This document shows, piece by piece, positions 63,404 through 64,000 of a stretch of DNA of 64,000 nucleotides (position 1 is its first letter; each line of letters begins with the position of its first letter). A program made the translations under genes and the position numbers. Source of the stretch: Stichopus chloronotus (taxonomy: Eukaryota > Echinodermata > Holothuroidea > Aspidochirotida > Stichopodidae); the NCBI GenBank assembly GCA_021234535.1, contig CM037838.1, positions 15,261,966 through 15,325,965 of the forward strand, in the 5' to 3' direction. The notes beneath the pieces were generated by a model that saw only the letters and a program-made list of their open reading frames with translations, searched no databases and had not been told where the DNA came from.

Positions 63404-64000
63404 CTTCTTGGTACTACCAAAATTTATCTATAGTCGTCGGATACCATCTCAAACAAAATATATTTTCCAAATGTTATAACGATAATACTCACATATCAGA
63501 ATCAAAACGGACCAAAAATCAATGATTAAAAATACATTTAACACAATGAAATATTAAGTCAAGTCTTTGAAAGATGATGTAATTATCACTACTAACGAAG
63601 GTTGTAGTTATCCTAACCTGATACACAGTGAATGAGCGTCAATCCACGGTCAGATATGAGGGGGGGGGGGGGCAGAAGTTACCTTTGAAGTTTCACTGTT
63701 ATATTTATCAGTTGTCACCGAGGACGGAGGAGCAACTGTTAAGTATTGAATAATTCCAATGGGCATACAGACCGAGGGGGTGGGGTGGGTCGAGTGATCG
63801 AGTATTATAGTTAAGGAACCTTGATGATTTCTTATAATTCGAAAATAATTTTTCTTCTCACTTTTTAAATTAGAATTCGTCTTCATTGTTATTATTCCTT
63901 TAATAATTACACACGGGGAGAAGGGGAGAGGGGGGTGGTGGGAACTAAATTTTAGCGGTGAGCTCTCTTTGTTACTATCGCGTCAGTCGGCGAGTGTAGT
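63404..64000. other. Copy 2 non-coding DNA to window end
   Basis: Aligns with 16,793-17,405, including a poly-G run (63660-63672, 15 G in copy 1 at 17046-17060). No coding content. Confidence 0.7.

Larger units (their letters stand above)
50899..64000. repeat. Segmental duplication, copy 2 (right edge outside window)
   Basis: This block is the direct-orientation partner of 1-17,405. It lacks the 4.3-kb and 1.4-kb blocks and the foldback element of copy 1. It gains a LINE at 61,450-63,403, about 120 bp near 54,180-54,305, and about 64 bp near 56,440-56,504. After subtracting these blocks both copies are close to 11 kb, which supports a simple duplication followed by discrete insertions and deletions. 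The left edge may lie further left than 50,899, because the matching part of copy 1 is outside the window. Confidence 0.95.

Noticed and set aside
1..64000. CRISPR array, prokaryotic operon, rRNA or tRNA genes
   Set aside because: Spliced exons, microsatellites, LINE and hAT elements mark this as animal DNA. No evenly spaced repeats or RNA-gene signatures were found on reading both strands.

Overview
This is eukaryotic (metazoan) DNA: AT-rich and mostly non-coding, with spliced genes, non-LTR and hAT-like mobile elements, microsatellites and long poly-G/C runs. The only confidently coding sequences are exons of two NACHT-domain NLR-type immune receptor genes, both on the + strand. Families of tandem NLR genes with a NACHT exon followed by LRR exons are typical of echinoderms. 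The protein looks holothurian (sea cucumber)-like to me, but no search was possible, so this attribution is inference.

The main architecture is a segmental duplication in direct orientation. Copy 1 fills 1 to about 17,405, and the window opens inside it. Copy 2 starts at or before 50,899 and runs off the end at 64,000. Offset at the start is about 50.9 kb. Each copy has one 1,542-nt NACHT exon (325-1866; 51212-52753), a long intron, and one LRR-type exon (11739-11995; 57749-57987). The LRR-type exon carries an in-frame 18-bp minisatellite, with five units in copy 1 and four in copy 2. The two NACHT exons are about 92% identical in protein and both are fully open. No further LRR exon was recognised, so both genes are seen only in part.

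The copies differ by discrete events. About 4.3 kb is present only in copy 1 (about 2,888-7,217). A foldback-like transposon with a 9-bp target duplication sits only in copy 1 (8,392-9,068). About 1.4 kb missing from copy 2 removed the left part of an hAT-like element. A truncated, decayed LINE sits antisense only in copy 2 (61,450-63,403).

The intervening 17.4-48 kb contains no gene I can identify. It holds an hAT-type non-autonomous element with GGACTCG-rich subterminal repeats (28,178-29,548), an older interspersed repeat family whose longest copies are at about 20.5-22.0 and 36.7-38.8 kb, a three-unit tandem repeat of about 160 bp (45,001-45,480), microsatellites and homopolymer runs. Between 48.1 and 50.6 kb, just upstream of the second NACHT exon, two candidate exons could belong to the second gene; the first is cysteine-rich. 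Their reading frames do not join simply to the NACHT exon, so this is a hypothesis only.
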